Shown here: positions 28,143-37,405 of the stretch, one piece after another
Numbering within the stretch: position 1 is the stretch's first letter
Layout of the letters: the number at the start of each line of letters is the position of its first letter
Assembly: GCF_013376095.1 (NCBI RefSeq)
Contig: NZ_JAAMFN010000022.1
Span: 1-64,000 of the forward strand
Source of the DNA: Arthrobacter sp. SDTb3-6
GTDB lineage: Bacteria > Actinomycetota > Actinomycetes > Actinomycetales > Micrococcaceae
Reading direction: 5' to 3'
Length of the DNA stretch: 64,000 nucleotides
The notes under the pieces: model-generated
What the model was told of the DNA's origin: nothing
Databases searched by the model: none
Seen by the model: only the letters and a program-made list of their open reading frames with translations
Position numbers and translations under genes: made by a program

Positions 28143-28886
28143 CTACAGGCTGCGGAGGACGGAGACGACCTTGCCCATGACGGTGGCTTCGTCGCCGAGG
28201 ATGGGCTCGTAGCGCGTGTTCTGCGGCAGCAGCCACGTGTGGCCGTCGCGCTGGCGGAACGTCTTGACCGTCGCCTCGTCGTCCAACAGCGCCGCAACGA
28301 TGTCGCCGTTGTCGGCCATGTTCTGGCGCCGGACCACCACCCAGTCGCCGTCACAGATGGCCGCATCAATCATGGAGTCGCCGGCTACCTTCAGCATGAA
28401 CAGTTCGCCGCTGCCCACGATCTGGCGGGGGAGCGGCATGATGTCATCGACCATCTGGTCCGCCAGGATGGGCCCGCCGGCCGCAATCCGTCCCACGAGG
28501 GGAACAAAGGCGGTGTCCGAGGCACTGCTCAGTTGGGCAAAGTTCAGCCCGTTCGAGCTGCGGACCTGGTCCGGGTCGTTGACGCCCTCAATGGACACGG
28601 TGCCGTTGTCAATGACCAGCGGGATGAGCACCTCCATGGCGCGGGGGCGCTTGGGGTCGCGGCGCAGGTATCCGTGCCGTTCGAGCTGGATCAGCTGGTG
28701 GGTCACGCTGGACAGGCTGGCCAGGCCCACGTTGTCGCCAATTTCCCGCATGGACGGCGGGTATCCCTTGTCGGCAATGGAGCGCTGGATGCATTCGAGA
28801 ATCTTCTTCTGCCGCACCGTAAGCCCCTTCATTCCTGCCCTGCTGGGGGCCTGCGGGATTCGATGCGGAGGTTCCGGTAGCGCCAT
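28143..28886 (-). CDS. lexA: SOS repressor LexA
   Basis: The 247-residue repressor has an N-terminal winged helix ([37 protein letters not shown]) and a C-terminal S24 autoprotease domain. The cleavage bond is Ala136-Gly137 in RIAAGGP. The catalytic pair is Ser171 (GDSMID) and Lys208 (ATVKTF). Residues 1-18 are a poorly conserved extension; an internal Met (MKGLTV) is a possible alternative start. It is transcribed away from a LysM membrane protein, and two LexA boxes lie between them. Confidence 0.97.
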   Translation of the reverse strand: MALPEPPHRIPQAPSRAGMKGLTVRQKKILECIQRSIADKGYPPSMREIGDNVGLASLSSVTHQLIQLERHGYLRRDPKRPRAMEVLIPLVIDNGTVSIEGVNDPDQVRSSNGLNFAQLSSASDTAFVPLVGRIAAGGPILADQMVDDIMPLPRQIVGSGELFMLKVAGDSMIDAAICDGDWVVVRRQNMADNGDIVAALLDDEATVKTFRQRDGHTWLLPQNTRYEPILGDEATVMGKVVSVLRSL

Positions 28887-28995
28887 GGTCCTTCGATCCT
28901 TTCTGGGGATGCAGCCAATAATGTCAGTGCCTGCTGGTGGACTGCTCTTGTTGGCGAATCCTTTCCCTCAAGATTAAGCCCGATATCGACGAATT

Positions 28996-29011
28996 TCAAA
29001 CATTTGTTCTA
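28996..29011. promoter_or_regulatory. LexA box 1 in the lexA/LysM intergenic region
   Basis: TCAAACATTTGTTCTA matches the palindrome TCGAACATATGTTCGA at 13 of 16 positions. It is 110 bp upstream of lexA and likely mediates autoregulation. Confidence 0.75.
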
Positions 29012-29062
29012 TCGAGTCTTGGCAAGCGTCGTCAATAGATGCTAAAACTAAGAGAGCAAGGA

Positions 29063-29078
29063 TAGAACATACGTTCTA
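29063..29078. promoter_or_regulatory. LexA box 2 in the lexA/LysM intergenic region
   Basis: TAGAACATACGTTCTA is a palindrome with perfect outer arms (TAGAAC/GTTCTA). It is about 100 nt before the LysM gene start. A degenerate half-site (CGAACATATTGTG) follows at 29080. Confidence 0.8.
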
Positions 29079-29180
29079 TCGAACATATTGTGCATGGAAG
29101 TCGTCTCCAGTCAGGTGTTTGCGGTCCTCCCCGAGGGGTGGCCGCCAAGGTGGCGGGGTCCCTGCGAAAGGAATGAAGTC

Positions 29181-29597
29181 ATGAGTGCATTGGTGATTTC
29201 CCGCCCGGGTCCGGCCCTGGCCGCCTCCACGCCGCGTCGGGCGGGAACGGACCGTCCGACGGCCGCCACGGGGCTGCGCCTGACCCGGCGCGGACGCATG
29301 CTGCTGCTTGGCCTGCCGGCACTCGCGGTGACGTCCGTGCTGGTCTTTTCCCTGCTGGCCGTCCTGCTCGGTTCCCTGGCCAGCCCGGCCAAGGCGTCGA
29401 CCCGGGATGCCGGCGCCGGCCTGGGCGGCCCTGCGGCCGTCACCGTCCTGCAGGGCGACAGCCTGTGGTCGATCGCGGCCGCCAGCGCCGGCACGCGTGA
29501 CGTACGTGACGTCGTGGCTGACATTGTGTCCCTGAACAATCTCGGCAGCAATGTCCTTCAGGCCGGACAGCGCCTGTACGTCCCACTCCCGGAGTAG
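29181..29597 (+). CDS. LysM-domain membrane protein, candidate SOS cell-division inhibitor
   Basis: The ATG at 29181 has a good Shine-Dalgarno (GAAAGGA, 8 nt) and gives 138 residues. A basic cytoplasmic tail is followed by one transmembrane segment (about 40-65, LLLGLPALAVTSVLVFSLLAVLLGSL) and a C-terminal LysM domain (VTVLQGDSLWSIAAASAG...NNLGSNVLQAGQRLYVPL). Divergence from lexA and a LexA box in its promoter match the place of M. tuberculosis Rv2719c, Corynebacterium divS and Bacillus yneA, which block division during SOS. The same role here is inferred from position and architecture. An upstream in-frame TTG at 29088 has no support. Confidence 0.82.
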   Translation: MSALVISRPGPALAASTPRRAGTDRPTAATGLRLTRRGRMLLLGLPALAVTSVLVFSLLAVLLGSLASPAKASTRDAGAGLGGPAAVTVLQGDSLWSIAAASAGTRDVRDVVADIVSLNNLGSNVLQAGQRLYVPLPE

Positions 29598-29647
29598 GCC
29601 ACAGGGTCCCCGGGCGTCACAAGTTCGTGTCAGGCCTCCTGCCGCCT

Positions 29648-29653
29648 TAAACT
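29648..29653 (+). promoter_or_regulatory. -10 element of a probable leaderless hisC promoter
   Basis: TAAACT ends 6 nt before the hisC ATG at 29660; no Shine-Dalgarno. Confidence 0.45.
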
Positions 29654-29659
29654 GGTGGG

Positions 29660-30757
29660 ATGGACCAGTTTGAACGTCTCAGCCAGTTGCCCCTTCGTGA
29701 CGATTTGCGCGGCCAGCATCCCTATGGCGCGCCGCAGCTGGACGTTCCGATCCTGCTCAATGTCAATGAAAACACCTTCGGGGTGCCGTTGGATGCCAAG
29801 GAAGCGATCCTCAAGGCCGTCTCTGACGAGCTGGACGGGCTGAACCGCTACCCGGACCGCGAATTTACCGAACTGCGCCGGGCGCTGGCCGCCTACCTGG
29901 GCCACGGCCTGGTCGAAGAAAACATCTGGGCCGCGAACGGTTCCAATGAGGTCCTGCAGCAGCTGCTCCAGGCCTTCGGCGGCCCGGGCCGCAGCGCCAT
30001 GGGATTCCCCCCCACATATTCGATGTACCCGTTGCTGGCCAGCGGCACCGGCACCGCCTACGTGGCAGGCGTCCGCGGGGATGACTACAGCCTCACGGCC
30101 GAATCCGCCGCCGGACAGGTGCGGGCGCAGGCCCCCAACATTGTCTTCCTCTGCTCGCCCAACAACCCCACCGGCACGGCGATCGGGCTGGATGTGGTCG
30201 AAGCGGTCTATGCGGCGGGGGAGGCCTCCCAAGCCATCGTGATCGTTGACGAGGCCTATGCGGAGTTTGCCCACGCCGGCACCCCCAGTGCCCTGTCCCT
30301 GCTTGAGGGCCGGCCGCGCCTGGTGGTCTCACGCACCATGAGCAAGGCCTTCGCCCTGGCCGGGGCCCGGGTGGGCTACCTGGCATCCGCCCCGGAAGTT
30401 GCCGATGCCATCCGGCTGGTCCGCCTGCCCTACCATCTCTCGGCCATCACCCAGGCCACGGCCGTTGCCGCCCTGCGCAATTCAGACGCCCTGCTGGCCA
30501 ACGTCGAGGCCATCAAGGTCCAGCGCGACCGCATCGTGGCTGAACTGCTGGCGATGGGGCTGGCGCCGGCGCCGTCGGACTCCAACTTTGTCTTCTTCGG
30601 CGGCCTGGCCGACCCCGCGGCCGTGTGGGCCGGACTGCTGGCCGCCGGCGTGCTGATCCGCGACGTCGGCATCCCCGGCCACCTGCGCGTCACCGCCGGC
30701 ACGGAGGCCGAGACCACCGCGTTCCTGGACGGGCTGCGCGCCATCCTGGCGAAATAG
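29660..30757 (+). CDS. hisC: Histidinol-phosphate aminotransferase HisC
   Basis: A PLP-dependent aminotransferase of 365 residues that makes histidinol phosphate. Family motifs are [11 protein letters not shown] near the N-terminus, [33 protein letters not shown], and the PLP lysine in [17 protein letters not shown] (K229). It heads a histidine cluster (hisC-hisB-hisH-small ORF-hisA). hisD is not seen upstream; the preceding gene is the LysM protein. Confidence 0.95.
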   Translation: MDQFERLSQLPLRDDLRGQHPYGAPQLDVPILLNVNENTFGVPLDAKEAILKAVSDELDGLNRYPDREFTELRRALAAYLGHGLVEENIWAANGSNEVLQQLLQAFGGPGRSAMGFPPTYSMYPLLASGTGTAYVAGVRGDDYSLTAESAAGQVRAQAPNIVFLCSPNNPTGTAIGLDVVEAVYAAGEASQAIVIVDEAYAEFAHAGTPSALSLLEGRPRLVVSRTMSKAFALAGARVGYLASAPEVADAIRLVRLPYHLSAITQATAVAALRNSDALLANVEAIKVQRDRIVAELLAMGLAPAPSDSNFVFFGGLADPAAVWAGLLAAGVLIRDVGIPGHLRVTAGTEAETTAFLDGLRAILAK

Positions 30758-30902
30758 CGCAGCGGCGCCCGGCGTCGTGCCGCCGCCGGGGCGGGACACC
30801 AGCGCCCTTGCGTCTAAACTGGTGGTACACCAACACGAACGTTGCACGTGCCATGCCATGCCCGTCATCGGGCGCCCCAGGAAGCAAAGGACCCCAAGAA
30901 CA

Positions 30903-31529
30903 ATGACCGAAAACGGCCCGCAGTCCGGCCAGGGACGCACGGCACGCCTTGAACGCGCCACGAGCGAATCCAGCGTGCTCGTCGAGATCAACCTGGACGG
31001 CACCGGGGTTTCGGACATTGACACTTCCGTGCCGTTCTACGACCACATGCTGACGGCGCTCTCCAAGCACTCGCTGATCGACATGAAGGTCAAGGCCACC
31101 GGCGACACCCACATCGACGCACACCACACGGTGGAGGACGTCGCCATCTCCCTGGGCGAGGTGCTGCGCGAGGCGCTCGGCAACAAGGCCGGGATCCGCC
31201 GCTTCGGCGAGGCCACCATTCCGCTTGACGAGGCCCTGGCCAACGCCGTGGTGGACGTTTCCGGGCGGCCCTACCTGGTCCACAGCGGCGAACCCGCGGG
31301 GCAGGAATACCACCTGATCGGCGGGCACTTCACCGGCTCGCTGACCCGCCACGTGTTTGAGGCCATCACCCTGCACGCACAGATCTGCCTCCACATGACC
31401 CTCATCGCCGGCCGGGACCCGCACCACATCGTCGAAGCCCAGTTCAAGGCGTTTGCCAGGGCCCTGCGCTCGGCCGTTGAAAAGGACCCGCGCGTCACCG
31501 GGATCCCGTCCACCAAGGGACTTTTGTGA
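30903..31529 (+). CDS. hisB: Imidazoleglycerol-phosphate dehydratase HisB
   Basis: The monofunctional dehydratase (208 residues), lacking the phosphatase domain of enteric HisB. Metal-binding His clusters are in [16 protein letters not shown] and [19 protein letters not shown]. Other motifs are VPFYDHML and the conserved start [12 protein letters not shown]. The chosen start is the ATG at 30903; a longer in-frame reading from 30777 covers non-conserved sequence. A TAAACT motif near 30814 could give a separate transcript. It overlaps hisH by 4 bp. Confidence 0.95.
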   Translation: MTENGPQSGQGRTARLERATSESSVLVEINLDGTGVSDIDTSVPFYDHMLTALSKHSLIDMKVKATGDTHIDAHHTVEDVAISLGEVLREALGNKAGIRRFGEATIPLDEALANAVVDVSGRPYLVHSGEPAGQEYHLIGGHFTGSLTRHVFEAITLHAQICLHMTLIAGRDPHHIVEAQFKAFARALRSAVEKDPRVTGIPSTKGLL

Positions 31530-32185
31530 GCGCGCCGGCACCGCAACCCACCGTCACGGTCCTGGACTACGGCTCCGGCAACGTCCGCTCCGCCGTCCGG
31601 GCCCTGGAGCGCGCGGGCGCCCGGGTGACCCTGAGCGCGCGCCCCGACGACGTGCTCGGCGCCGACGGACTCGTGGTGCCCGGCGTGGGCGCCTTTGGCT
31701 CCGTCATGGCAGAACTGAAGGCCGTGGATGCCATCAGGATGATTGGCCGGCGGGTGGCCGGCGGCCGCCCCGTGCTGGGCATCTGCGTGGGCCTGCAGGT
31801 CCTGTTCGAGGCCGGCGTGGAACACGGTGTGCGGGAAGCAGGCATCGGGGAGTGGCCGGGCACGGTGGAACTCCTGCCGGCCGCCGTGGTGCCGCACATG
31901 GGCTGGAACACGGTGAAGGCACCCGTTGGGTCCATGCTCTTCGCCGGCGTCGAGGACGAACGGTTCTACTTCGTCCACTCCTACGGCGTCCAGTCCTGGG
32001 ACTTTGACGTCATCCAGCCAAAGATGAAGCCGCCGGCCGTCACCTGGTCCGAGCACGGTGCGCCGTTCATTGCCGCCGTGGAGAACGGCCCGCTGTGCGC
32101 CACCCAGTTCCACCCGGAAAAGTCCGGCGACGCCGGGGCCCGCCTGCTGCGCAACTGGGTGCAGTCGCTGAAGGCGGCCGCCTAG
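31526..32185 (+). CDS. hisH: Imidazole glycerol phosphate synthase glutaminase subunit HisH
   Basis: A class I glutamine amidotransferase of 219 residues that delivers ammonia to HisF. The nucleophile is Cys87 in [11 protein letters not shown], and the His/Glu of the triad are in TQFHPEKSG. The oxyanion region VPGVGAFG is present. The GTG start overlaps the hisB stop as GTGA. HisF is not in this window. Confidence 0.95.
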   Translation: MSAPAPQPTVTVLDYGSGNVRSAVRALERAGARVTLSARPDDVLGADGLVVPGVGAFGSVMAELKAVDAIRMIGRRVAGGRPVLGICVGLQVLFEAGVEHGVREAGIGEWPGTVELLPAAVVPHMGWNTVKAPVGSMLFAGVEDERFYFVHSYGVQSWDFDVIQPKMKPPAVTWSEHGAPFIAAVENGPLCATQFHPEKSGDAGARLLRNWVQSLKAAA

Positions 32186-32341
32186 ATGTACTCGCTGCTC
32201 CTGATGGCCCTGGGCGGCCTCCTGATTGGCGGCGCCTACACCTTCTACCAGCAAAAGACGCCGCGCTGGCTCCCCATCTGCTTCGTCATTCTCGCTGCCA
32301 TGTCTCTCGTGGCCGCGTACCTGCTCACCCTAAAGGGTTGA
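32186..32341 (+). CDS. Small two-helix membrane protein between hisH and hisA
   Basis: An ATG directly abutting the hisH stop opens a 51-codon frame. It reads [20 protein letters not shown], then a short basic hairpin ([10 protein letters not shown]), then a second hydrophobic segment [19 protein letters not shown] ending KG. Two transmembrane helices with a short charged turn are evident. Coding is supported by tight packing between two his genes and by the consistent hydrophobic pattern. I do not recognise a named family; small membrane proteins at this place occur in related Arthrobacter, as far as I recall. Confidence 0.65.
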   Translation: MYSLLLMALGGLLIGGAYTFYQQKTPRWLPICFVILAAMSLVAAYLLTLKG

Positions 32342-32384
32342 GCGGCCCGTGCCGCCCGCCCGCCACCAACACCTTGAGGACCCG

Positions 32385-33122
32385 ATGACCACCAACCCCA
32401 TCCTGGAACTGCTGCCCGCCGTCGACGTTGCCGACGGCCAGGCCGTCCGGCTCGTCCAAGGCGAAGCCGGCTCCGAAACCGGCTACGGCTCACCGTTGGA
32501 GGCGGCCCTGAACTGGCAGAACGACGGCGCCGAATGGGTCCACCTCGTGGACTTGGACGCTGCGTTCGGCCGCGGCTCCAACCAGGGACTGCTCCGCGAG
32601 GTGGTCCAGGCCCTGGACGTGAAGGTGGAACTGTCCGGCGGCATCCGCGACGACGCCTCCCTGGAAGGGGCGCTGGAACTGGGCGCTGCGCGCGTCAACC
32701 TCGGCACCGCCGCCCTGGAAAACCCCGAATGGACCGCCCGCGCCATCGCACGCTTTGGCGACAAGATCGCCGTCGGCCTGGACGTGCGGGGCACCACCCT
32801 CGCCGGCCGCGGCTGGACCAAGGAAGGCGGGGAGCTCTGGGACGTCCTGGCGCGCCTCGAGGACGCCGGCTGCGCCCGTTACGTGGTCACCGACGTCACG
32901 AAGGACGGCACGCTGCGCGGCCCCAACGTGGAACTGCTGCGTGAAATGTGCACGCGCACCGCCAAGCCCGTGGTGGCGTCCGGCGGAATTTCCAGCCTGG
33001 AGGACCTGCGTGTGCTGCGCGGCCTGGTGGGTGAGGGCGTCGAAGGCGCCATCGTGGGCAAGGCACTGTATGCGGGGAAATTCACGCTGCCCCAGGCACT
33101 GGACGTCGCCGGACGCCGCTAA
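32385..33122 (+). CDS. hisA: Phosphoribosyl isomerase HisA (PriA type)
   Basis: A TIM-barrel isomerase of 245 residues. In actinobacteria lacking trpF this enzyme (PriA) also serves tryptophan synthesis. Motifs are [23 protein letters not shown] (N-terminal catalytic Asp and phosphate site), [10 protein letters not shown], and [14 protein letters not shown] with the second Asp; [12 protein letters not shown] closes the barrel. Whether trpF is absent here cannot be seen in the window, so the dual function is an inference. The ATG at 32385 follows TTGAGGA. Confidence 0.93.
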   Translation: MTTNPILELLPAVDVADGQAVRLVQGEAGSETGYGSPLEAALNWQNDGAEWVHLVDLDAAFGRGSNQGLLREVVQALDVKVELSGGIRDDASLEGALELGAARVNLGTAALENPEWTARAIARFGDKIAVGLDVRGTTLAGRGWTKEGGELWDVLARLEDAGCARYVVTDVTKDGTLRGPNVELLREMCTRTAKPVVASGGISSLEDLRVLRGLVGEGVEGAIVGKALYAGKFTLPQALDVAGRR

Positions 33123-33127
33123 ACGCC

Positions 33128-34018
33128 ATGGAAGTGTCGCCCAGGAAACAGCTGCCCGGACACATCGCTTCCGCCCTTGCCGGCGCCGGCGGCAGCACGG
33201 ACTCCGCCGGCCAGCCATGGCACGGCCGGACGCTGCCGGACGGTGGGACGTACCACAATTTCGACGCCGACGACGGCACCGCCGACCCCTCCTACACCGG
33301 CGCCGTCGAGCGGCTGCTGGCGGGAACCGGTGCGGAAGAGGAGGTGGTGGCCGCGCTGGCGCAGGCCCGGGTCTTCATTCCCATCGTGGCCCAGCTCGCC
33401 GAACAAACCGTGGGGGAAAACGGGCTGGTGTCCGACAAGGAATCGGACATGGCCCTGGTCACCCTCCAGGCTCCTGACGGGCGCCGGGCACTGCCGGCCT
33501 TCACCAGGGCCGACGCACTCACCCGCTGGCACCCGGAGGCGCGGCCAGTGGCAGTCTATGCGGCCCGGGCCGCCCTGTCCGCCGTGTCGGAGGATGCGCA
33601 GCTGATGGTGCTGGACCCCGGTTCGGCGCGGCCGTTCGTGGTGCGGCGGCCGGCCATGTGGGCCCTGGCGCAACAGCGGGAGTGGCTGCCCAGCTATGTG
33701 GACCCCGCCGTGCGGCAGGTGCTGGAAGATTCGGTGGCTGCCGTCGGCAACCCGGCCGTCCTGCGCATTGCCGCCGAGGCCGGCCCGGGCGTGGAATCCC
33801 TGTGGGACAGCGGCAGCTCCCCGGCCGGCCACATGGTGGCCGGCGGCGGGGCAGGTCCCGAACTGGCCGTCTCCATCACCCTGGCGCCCGGCCTCGACCA
33901 GTCCGCGCTCAACGCACTCCTCCACGCCCTGCAGGGATACTGGGCGGGGAATGAACACTTCGCGCAGGCCGTTGACTCCATGCAGGTGCGGTTGCACCAT
34001 CCCGGACCTACCCCTTAG
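33128..34018 (+). CDS. SseB-family protein
   Basis: A 296-residue cytoplasmic protein with an SseB-type domain in the N-terminal half. Visible features are RVFIPIVAQ, SDMALVTLQAPDGRRALPAFTRADAL and YAARAALSAVSEDAQLMVLDPGSARPFVVRRPAMWALAQ. The C-terminal half resembles the SseB C-terminal domain but is less clear. It starts 5 nt after hisA and is probably cotranscribed. SseB proteins are reported with enhanced serine sensitivity in E. coli; the role here is unknown. Confidence 0.8.
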   Translation: MEVSPRKQLPGHIASALAGAGGSTDSAGQPWHGRTLPDGGTYHNFDADDGTADPSYTGAVERLLAGTGAEEEVVAALAQARVFIPIVAQLAEQTVGENGLVSDKESDMALVTLQAPDGRRALPAFTRADALTRWHPEARPVAVYAARAALSAVSEDAQLMVLDPGSARPFVVRRPAMWALAQQREWLPSYVDPAVRQVLEDSVAAVGNPAVLRIAAEAGPGVESLWDSGSSPAGHMVAGGGAGPELAVSITLAPGLDQSALNALLHALQGYWAGNEHFAQAVDSMQVRLHHPGPTP

Positions 34019-34080
34019 TTCCCCGGCAAGGCTGCCCCGGCGCCCTCTTGCGGTGGACTGCAAGAGAAAAGAAAAACGAA

Positions 34081-35427
34081 GTGAACTTTGCCAACTACCG
34101 GCAGCTGCTCGCGATTGCGCCGGTCCGGCGGCTGCTCGTGATCGCCATGATCGCCCGGATTCCGCATGCGGCCGCCGGCGTGCTGCTGACGCTCCACGTG
34201 GTCCAGACCATGAACCTCAGCTATGCCGCGGCCGGTTCCGTGGCTGCCGCCGTCACCGTCGGGATCGCGTTGGGCGCGCCCTGGCGTGGACGGCAGGTGG
34301 ACATCCTGGGTTTGCGCCGGGCGCTGGTTCCGTCCGTGATCGCCGAAGTGGCCGTGTGGTCCGTGGCGCCCTTCCTGAACTACCAGCTGCTGGTGGTGGC
34401 GGCCGTCATCGGGGGGCTGTTTGCCGTGCCAATCTTTTCCGTGGTCCGCCAGGCCCTCGGGGTCATGGTCCCGCCGGGACAGCGGCGGACCGCCTACGCA
34501 CTGGACTCGATGGGCGCAGAGATCACCTTCATGGTGGGCCCGGCCGCGGGCGTGGTGCTGGCCACCACGATCCATACCGTGGTGGGGCTGGTCATCATTG
34601 GCGTCTCCGCGGCCCTTGCCGGCCTTTTGCTGATGTGGACCAATCCGCCCACGCGCTCAGGCCACAAGGGGGCCTGGGTGGATCCGGCCGGGGCCGTGCC
34701 GGCGCCCGAAGCCGGGCCGAAGGGGCCGGCGAGGATTGCCGCCGGGAACGTCCAGGCCCGGACCAGCCGGCTGGGACGCCTGTGGGGCGGCGCCCGCAGC
34801 AACCTGGTGTGGGTGAACCTGGCGGTATTGGCCGTGCTGGGTGCCTCACTCGGTGCCGGCCTGGTGCTGTCCGGCACCGACGTTGGCATGGTCGCGATGC
34901 TGCGCGCCAACGGCCAGGTGGGCGAGCTGGGCGTGGTGTTCTTCTTCTGGTGCGGCGCCTCCCTGGTGGGCGGGCTGGTCTACGGCTCGCTGAAACGGTC
35001 CATCAACCCGCTCTGGCTGCTGGGCGCCATGGCCCTGCTCACCATTCCGATGGGTTTCGCCGGCAATGCGTGGACGCTGGGGCTGCTCTCGATCCTGCCC
35101 GGATTCCTGTGCGCCCCGGTGCTGACCTCCAGTGCCGAGCACATTGCGGACCTGGTGGAGGAGCGCCGCCGCGGTGAGGCCATGGGCTGGTACGGCTCGT
35201 CGATGACGCTCGGCAGCGCCATGGGCGCCCCGTTCGCCGGTGCCATGATCGATGCCGTCGGACCGTGGGCGGGGTTCGCCGTCATCGGCATCCTGGCCGG
35301 GGTGTTGGCGCTGGCGGGCCTGGCGGCCCAGTACGCCCGACGGCGGCGGGCCGGAACCGCTGCAGCGCCCGCCGGGGCGCAGCGTGCCGGGCTTGACGGC
35401 CTGCTGGAAGAACCCGACCCGGTTTAA
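34081..35427 (+). CDS. MFS transporter
   Basis: A major facilitator permease of about 448 residues with twelve hydrophobic segments. The N-terminal bundle starts RRLLVIAMIARIPHAAAGVLLTLHVVQ; a loop with GRQVDILGLRRAL follows helix 2-3. A long basic loop at about residues 195-230 separates the halves. The C-terminal half contains EHIADLVEERRRGEAMGWYGSSMTLGSAMGAPF, resembling drug or sugar efflux members. The substrate is unknown. The GTG at 34081 was preferred because upstream residues are charged and unlike the family. Confidence 0.82.
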   Translation: MNFANYRQLLAIAPVRRLLVIAMIARIPHAAAGVLLTLHVVQTMNLSYAAAGSVAAAVTVGIALGAPWRGRQVDILGLRRALVPSVIAEVAVWSVAPFLNYQLLVVAAVIGGLFAVPIFSVVRQALGVMVPPGQRRTAYALDSMGAEITFMVGPAAGVVLATTIHTVVGLVIIGVSAALAGLLLMWTNPPTRSGHKGAWVDPAGAVPAPEAGPKGPARIAAGNVQARTSRLGRLWGGARSNLVWVNLAVLAVLGASLGAGLVLSGTDVGMVAMLRANGQVGELGVVFFFWCGASLVGGLVYGSLKRSINPLWLLGAMALLTIPMGFAGNAWTLGLLSILPGFLCAPVLTSSAEHIADLVEERRRGEAMGWYGSSMTLGSAMGAPFAGAMIDAVGPWAGFAVIGILAGVLALAGLAAQYARRRRAGTAAAPAGAQRAGLDGLLEEPDPV

Positions 35428-35451
35428 ACCGGACCCGGTCTAAAAACGTTT

Positions 35452-35493
35452 GGGGGCCGGCTGCCACCCCTGTTGGTGTGGCAGCCGGCCCCC
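35452..35493. terminator. Bidirectional terminator between the MFS gene and DUF1844
   Basis: A perfect 16-bp stem (GGGGGCCGGCTGCCAC with 35478-35493) around a 10-nt loop. On the minus strand it is followed by AAACGTTTTTA, and it lies between convergent genes. Confidence 0.85.
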
Positions 35494-35506
35494 TCAGGGC
35501 GGCTTG

Positions 35507-35914
35507 CTAGTTCACGGCTCCGGTGTACTTTTCCCCCGGGCCCTTGCCGGGCGCGTCCGGGAATTCGGAGGCCTCACGGAAGGCCAGCTGCAGTGAACGC
35601 AGGCCGTCGCGCAAGGGACCGGCGTGCTGGCTGCCGATCTCCGGTGCTGCCGCCGTGACGAAGCCGGCGAGGGCAGTGATCAACTTGCGGGCCTCGTCCA
35701 GGTCCTTCAGCTCCTCGGCGTCGGGGCCGGCGGCCAGCCCGCACTTGACCGCGGCGGCACTCATGAGGTGGACGGCAGCCGTGGTGATGACTTCCACCGC
35801 CGGAACCTCGGCTATGTCCCGCACCACCGAGGCGGCCTCGGCGTCGCCGAGTGTTTCCTCGGGTGCGAAGCTGTTGCGGTGGCTGGTGTCCGAATTATTC
35901 TCTGGGGTGTTCAT
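35507..35914 (-). CDS. DUF1844 protein
   Basis: A 135-residue cytoplasmic protein of the DUF1844 family. The core is VPAVEVITTAAVHLMSAAAVKCGLA, followed by DLDEARKLITALAGFVTAAAPEIG and HAGPLRDGLRSLQLAFREAS, all predicted helical. The N-terminal 25 residues are polar. In actinobacteria this gene often sits next to infC, divergent from it as here. The function is unknown. Its start codon and the infC leader share a short promoter region (35915-35960). Confidence 0.85.
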   Translation of the reverse strand: MNTPENNSDTSHRNSFAPEETLGDAEAASVVRDIAEVPAVEVITTAAVHLMSAAAVKCGLAAGPDAEELKDLDEARKLITALAGFVTAAAPEIGSQHAGPLRDGLRSLQLAFREASEFPDAPGKGPGEKYTGAVN

Positions 35915-35924
35915 ACTGCTAAGC

Positions 35925-35952
35925 TTGTCACAGACCGACTGGGTGCTGTTAC
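35925..35952 (+). promoter_or_regulatory. Possible infC promoter
   Basis: TTGTCA (35925-35930) and TGTTAC (35947-35952) are 16 bp apart. The -10 fit is weak. If used, the infC leader would be about 235 nt. Confidence 0.35.
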
Positions 35953-36113
35953 TTCAGCGGGGCCAAAACCCCGCCACGAAGGCTGTGTCCGGTTTGCAAG
36001 TGGAGTCCTCTCCCACCTTTCGACCCAGTGATGGCGTTGTCTGGTTCCGGTTGGCGCCTTCGGACACGAAGGCGGGCCGCTGTCCTGACAGGACGTCGCG
36101 GCACCAATCATCG

Positions 36114-36152
36114 AGGCCTCCGATTGCATCAGCGATGGGAGGCCTTCTTCTT
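36114..36152 (+). promoter_or_regulatory. Terminator-like hairpin in the infC leader (candidate attenuator)
   Basis: AGGCCTCC (36114-36121) pairs with GGAGGCCT (36138-36145), followed by TCTTCTTT. It lies about 45 nt before the ribosome-binding site of infC. A stem plus a pyrimidine/T tract in the 5' leader of infC-rpmI-rplT suggests attenuation or ribosomal-protein feedback, as known for this operon in other phyla. Confidence 0.5.
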
Positions 36153-36195
36153 TGCTGATGGCGCTCACCTTCCTTTTAGTCAACAGGAGTTACAC

Positions 36196-37299
36196 ATTAG
36201 CGAGCCACGCATCAATGATCGTATCCGCGTCCCCGAGGTGCGGTTGGTTGGGCCGGCAGGCGAACAAGTAGGGATCGTCCGCATTGAAGACGCCCTCCGT
36301 TTGGCTGCCGAGTCGGACTTGGATCTGGTTGAGGTAGCACCGACGGCGAAGCCGCCGGTGTGCAAACTGATGGACTTCGGCAAGTACAAGTACGAGGCGG
36401 CCGTCAAGGCACGCGAAGCCCGGAAGAACCAGACGAACACCGTTCTGAAGGAAATCCGCTTCCGCCTCAAAATTGACAAGCACGACTATGAGACCAAGCG
36501 CGGGCACGCCCTCCGCTTCCTCGGCACCGGAGACAAGGTCAAGGCCATGATCCAGTTCCGCGGCCGCGAGCAGCAGCGTCCGGAAATGGGCATCCGCCTG
36601 CTCCAGAAGTTTGCCGAGGATGTGGCCGAGGTTGGCGTCATCGAGTCGAGCCCACGGATCGACGGACGCAACATGGTCATGGTGATCGGCCCCTTGAAGA
36701 ACAAGGCCGAGGCCAAGGCTGAAGCGCGCCGCCAGCAGCAGCGGGCCGATGCCAAGGCACACAACGAGGCCGTGGCCAACGGCACCGCCCGCGTTGACGT
36801 GGACCGGAACAACAAGGCGCCGATGACGCAGTCCCTCGCGGACCTGCTTCCCCAGGGCCTGCACCTGAACGAAGGCGCCGGCGCGGCAGCCGCCCCGGCT
36901 CCCGCAGCCCAGGACGCACCCGCGGCCAGCGCCCCGGCAGCCGAGGAGGCACCCGTCGCCGCACCGGCGGCCCCCGCAGCAAAGGCCCCGGCAGCCAAGG
37001 CTCCCGAGACCAGGGCTGCGGAGTCCAAGGCCCAGCCCGCAGCCAAGGCCCCGGCCCAGCCGGCAGCCAAGGCACCTGCAGCCAAGGCACCTGCAGCCAA
37101 GGTGCCGGCCGCCGCGCCGAAGCCCGTGGCCGCACCCAAGCCCGTGGCTGCCAAGCCGGTCCCGATGCCCAAGCCCATGGCAAAGCCGGCCGTCAAGCCG
37201 GCAGCCCGGCCTGCTGCGAAGGCAGCAGCGAAGCCGGCGGCCAAGCCCGCCCCTGCAAAGGGCGCGGCAGCCGCCGACACCAAGAACCCAGCCGAATAG
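36196..37299 (+). CDS. infC: Translation initiation factor IF-3 with a long C-terminal extension
   Basis: The start is ATT at 36196, preceded by AGGAG at a 6-nt spacing. Rare non-AUG starts are typical of infC, because IF-3 itself rejects them and so limits its own synthesis. The first residues after it ([18 protein letters not shown]) match the IF-3 N-terminus exactly. The core covers about residues 1-175 ([29 protein letters not shown]). After it comes an extension of about 190 residues very rich in Ala, Lys and Pro (repeated PAAKAPA), probably disordered. Such a tail is larger than in most bacteria. rpmI and rplT follow. Confidence 0.95.
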   Translation: MSEPRINDRIRVPEVRLVGPAGEQVGIVRIEDALRLAAESDLDLVEVAPTAKPPVCKLMDFGKYKYEAAVKAREARKNQTNTVLKEIRFRLKIDKHDYETKRGHALRFLGTGDKVKAMIQFRGREQQRPEMGIRLLQKFAEDVAEVGVIESSPRIDGRNMVMVIGPLKNKAEAKAEARRQQQRADAKAHNEAVANGTARVDVDRNNKAPMTQSLADLLPQGLHLNEGAGAAAAPAPAAQDAPAASAPAAEEAPVAAPAAPAAKAPAAKAPETRAAESKAQPAAKAPAQPAAKAPAAKAPAAKVPAAAPKPVAAPKPVAAKPVPMPKPMAKPAVKPAARPAAKAAAKPAAKPAPAKGAAAADTKNPAE

Positions 37300-37405
37300 G
37301 GGATAACCCGGTTCGGCGGTGAACACACACCCCGACAGTGACCCAACCGGTCGCTGCAAGAGAACCACAGGCAGCGCCGGTGGATACGTAAGGAGACAGG
37401 TCCTC

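Noticed and set aside
37000-37270. Repeated DNA in the infC 3' part as a CRISPR or satellite
   Set aside because: Units are irregular and in frame, and encode the Ala/Lys/Pro tail; there are no spacers.
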